From Stenopsyche tienmushanensis (Eukaryota > Arthropoda > Insecta > Trichoptera > Stenopsychidae): a stretch of DNA of 64,000 nucleotides. The position numbers and the translations under genes were made by a program. The stretch lies in assembly GCA_008973525.1 (NCBI GenBank), contig WACJ01000274.1:1426001-1490000 (forward strand). The letters are read 5' to 3'. Below are positions 60,507-64,000 of this stretch, one piece after another (within the stretch, counting starts at the first letter, position 1; every line of letters begins with the position of its first letter). The notes under the pieces were generated by a model. That model worked only from the letters and a program-made list of their open reading frames with translations. It searched no databases and had not been told where the DNA came from.

Positions 60507-63500
60507 ATTGATTATTATTAGTTTTAAAAATATTGTTCTTTTCCAGATTTATTCTCATAAAATATTTTTTTAGTTGAATATATTTATTGAAATTTCCCAG
60601 GATCGATTTTCAGGGTAAAAATTTAAATTATCCCATCCCAAAGGGTTTACTCATAGTTTGGCAAAGATCGCTAGAGTCTATTCCTCCCCGAGGAAAGCCC
60701 ATGAGAAAATAGCAAACATTATGAGGTAGAATATCCTCGTTCCGCTAAATCACTACAGTTTGACAACTTTCGGTCAATATTAAACTTGTTCTCGCACAAA
60801 TTAAATTCGAAAGCTCTCGCAAAAAATCTATTAACCTAATGTATTATGAAAAAGGTTCACGAGCCTCCAATATTCAGTGCGATTATTCCGGCTCATAATA
60901 AACGAGTAATATAATCCGATGAATAAATTGCAATCTATCCGGACCTGCTTTGTGTGTACACAGTGATAAAATAAATTAATGAGGCAATATAGTAAATATT
61001 ATAAAAGGTACATTTAGGATATCGATAAAAGCGAAAAATGGATGACAACGTTATCGGAATCATCGCTATGGCTTTTTTTTATTTTTGGGTAATGAATTTG
61101 GGCCGGCACTCATAAAGCCAATTTGGTTAAAGGGTAGTTAAACAGAGGGTGTGAAATGAAGGGTAACGGAGAAGTGGGGAAGAACGCACGATCAAAAGGG
61201 ACGGACAGAGGAGACCCGCGGAATGGGAAAGGATGGTGACCCGTCCATCATTTTGAGAGAGAGACGAGTAATTCAGGTTTTATGTTGTCACCCATCCACT
61301 TTTTGGCAGGAATGAGCTGAAAGATTTCGAAACCGTCTTAATTTAATGCTAACACTTTCTATTTTTCGGGCCATGTTGCGTAGAAGATCGTTAAGGGCTC
61401 GTAATGTATCCGGTCCGTAAACAAGGGATGATGTAGGTATACCTGACAGAGGAAACACTTCCGATTGTATGCTTCGGAATTGCGGCAATCCCTCAAGAGG
61501 ATGAAAAGGTCGGAGCGTGTATAAACGTCTTGTTCGGACGCTTGCGAAATGTGTTCATCGTTCTAATTGCGGTTGCAAACGAAACTCTATTGAAATTATG
61601 TAATCGTTTCGACTAATCCGTTACACGAATACACGCCGATCTGAACTTTAAAAGCGTCCAGACACAAGGAGAATACATACGTAAAGACTCCAACCCTTGT
61701 TGAAAAATATCAGCGCCCTTACCTGCGAACAAAAGAGAAGACAAAAATCAAATTAATGTTCCATTAAAAATATAACGAGATTAACGACGCATACACAATA
61801 GAAAATCTCCAAATCCATACGTCTTCCCGGCGAGCATTTCGAGATATCGAACGGGACGACGAGTTTTTAAAGATAAGTGAAATATAAGGGATGTAAACGA
61901 ATTACGGTGCCATTTTAAAATAAATGACTCGCACCGAGAAGACAAACGACGGTAGCAAACCTCGAGCATACAATATTTCAACACGTCCTTATTTCACACT
62001 CTTAAAAATGTTTTCTTCTTATGCCGAGCGAATAAAGCGAGCAGATAAGAAGACGTGTGCAGGAAAGAGAGACAACAGGGAGACATTCCCATATCCTCTG
62101 GAAATAAATGGTAATTTCTGAGATAAATGCGAGATTAACGCGCCGTATCGGGTCTGCAGCGAAACATAATTATAATCAATTCACAACATTTGGAATTATA
62201 ATAAAGTTCATATCCGCATTATATATAATATATATACGGATTTAAATCAAGCTAATATGCTCGCTCGGGTATTCCCCCATTCTTTGGCGTATTATTCGAG
62301 CATAATTTTCGTTATTCAATGTCTGAAAACCCATCTCCATTTATCATATTAATTTTAGCGGCTCATACATGGTATCTGCCGATGATTTTCGGCGTTCAAA
62401 CAGAATTACAAACAAACATACGCGCTTTTATTATTAGGGCATCCATATGGATTTGCTTTTAACTTTTTTCGTATGTGAAATTTGGATCACGATGCAGCAA
62501 AAATATCAACAGAGCTTTAGGAAAATGATTGATTTGTGAAAGAAAAATTCAAAACTGTAGAAAAAAAATTCGATCCGGTAATATGAATCTCGGTAATGAG
62601 CATCTCGAGGAAGATTCAAAATCAACGTTAATTATGAATATTTAATGGAATGTATATTTTTCATCATCTCTTTTGGATTGAATGTCGATGAATTTCCAGG
62701 ACACTCGTCAAAGCTTTTAATGCATGTAAAAAAGCTCAATGTTACTCGTTGACAAAATACTATTGAAGCCATGTTTTGTAAACGTTACAGCGTTTTAATT
62801 CTCATGTACGAATTCCGAAAGTTCATGTGATATATCCTAATATTTGCGCAATAATTAAATATCGATTTAGCTACTAAAACATGATAAATCAAGCGTCGTA
62901 CGTTATTACAGGCATATGATGTTTTATACAAGTACAAAGCGGTTTCAGTGAGCCGCTGAAAGGACTTAATGGATACATTATGCTCTGACATTTTGGAAAA
63001 TATTAACATCTGTGTAAAATCGCGTCGCCCTACCCACAGATTTTTCCCGATATCGTGCCAGAATTACCGTAAAAAATGATTCGCCGTATAACAAGACAGA
63101 AAGGGGTCCCCCGTCGTGGGAAGATGTTTTTCGAGGCGAGGAGGGAAATTCCCATTTTCTCATCGGGAGCAAACGTAATTCAATATGACTGAGACTTAAA
63201 TGCCTCGCCCATAGAGTACAATGAGTGGCGAAGCAAAGAATCTCGATGGTGGCTGCGGTGGAGGCGCCGCCGAGGAAACTCTCGACAAAATTAAGCAAAA
63301 GCCCATTCAGGAAACTTCATACTGGTCGCAAGCAATTAACGCCGTTTGCCATTAATGACGACCCCTCCGCGATGAATGCGAATTCATCACTTGTACGTTT
63401 TTATCCGAGGGATGATAAAAGTCAGCGATCGAATCAATCCCTATGATGCTTTATGCTGCGGACCCTTAAACGCCAAAAGAAGATCGAGATTAATCCACGC

Positions 63501-64000
63501 GAGAAATCTTCTTTTCGAACAATGATCGTTTTATCGCCTCATAGAATTTTCACACTCCCACATAGGGTTTTTCCTCTGTGCAAATCCTCCAAATATAGCC
63601 CCAAGGATCATAATGTATCTTGGTACTTAAATACATGCGAAATTCGTATAAATCTTATCGGGGAAAATCTCTTCGAAACTTTTGGCGCGAAACACTATTA
63701 AATCTTAATGATAAATTATTTGTTACATCATTATTATGCCTAAAGTCAATATGGCTATGTATATAATGTAAAATTATCAATCAATGTCAACGAACGGATA
63801 TACCTAGTTAGGGTGGGTGGTGGAATTTATAATAGAACTAGCTTCTTTCATTTATTATATGAGTTAAATAAATATTAATAGTGTTAATAATAGAAACTAG
63901 CATAGATATTTGTACATAAATGTGATCTAAATTATGATCTATATGGGTTCTTGATGTCTTATGGTCACTCGCTGTTATAAATTAATGGTGAATTAAATCG
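60507..64000. other. Unique DNA to the window end
   Basis: No gene or shared repeat was recognised over about 3.5 kb. GAGAGAGAGAC at 61255-61265 fits a GAGA-factor site. Two-strand ORFs at 62978-63446 fall in a GC-richer patch and have no domain. Confidence 0.4.

Noticed and set aside
1..64000. CRISPR array or bacterial-type operons
   Set aside because: There are no regularly spaced identical repeats with unique spacers and no closely packed ORFs with ribosome-binding sites. The transposon content is eukaryotic.

Overview
This 64 kb window looks like intergenic or intronic DNA from an insect or other arthropod nuclear genome. It is AT-rich and CpG is not obviously depleted. I found no gene with intact exon structure, no rRNA or tRNA gene, no operon organisation and no CRISPR array. 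The arthropod assignment rests on the mobile-element mix: irritans-type mariner, long-TIR IS630/Tc1-like elements, hAT, piggyBac-like and RTE-type LINE remnants. I cannot name the species.

Layout. 0-5 kb: tandem repeat, perfect hairpin, interspersed repeat R1, a mariner N-terminal fossil and a hAT-like non-coding copy. 5-12 kb: mostly unique DNA with a miRNA-precursor-like hairpin at 5748-5809. 12.9-17.5 kb: a 408 bp TA-flanked MITE, a YY1/Pho-like motif cluster, repeats R2 and R1, a piggyBac-like transposase fragment, and a hAT fossil next to a mariner fossil. 18.4 kb: an array of eight G-runs about 10 bp apart. 20.8-25.3 kb: hAT-, IS630- and pogo-like ends and an RTE reverse-transcriptase tail. 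27.8-29.5 kb: a dense repeat cluster with a 604 bp deleted mariner. 32.8-33.5 kb: a 5'-truncated mariner. 33.5-48 kb: mostly unique, with an IS630-like element and a hAT fossil. 48-49.6 kb: two GC-rich blocks, one with a CTCF-like motif. 50-55.4 kb: hAT-like and pogo-like copies, a 1127 bp mariner with both ends and TA target duplications, and a hAT C-terminal fossil. 58.8-60.5 kb: an IS630-like element and a third R1 copy. The rest is unique DNA.

Every transposase fragment seen is broken by stops, frameshifts, deletions or loss of catalytic residues, so none should be autonomous. The most distinctive features are the G-run array, the imperfect hairpin at 5.75 kb, a mariner family in which three copies have lost different catalytic aspartates, 64-65 bp tandem units inside an IS630-type transposase segment at two loci, and motif clusters suggesting regulatory DNA in an otherwise gene-free interval.
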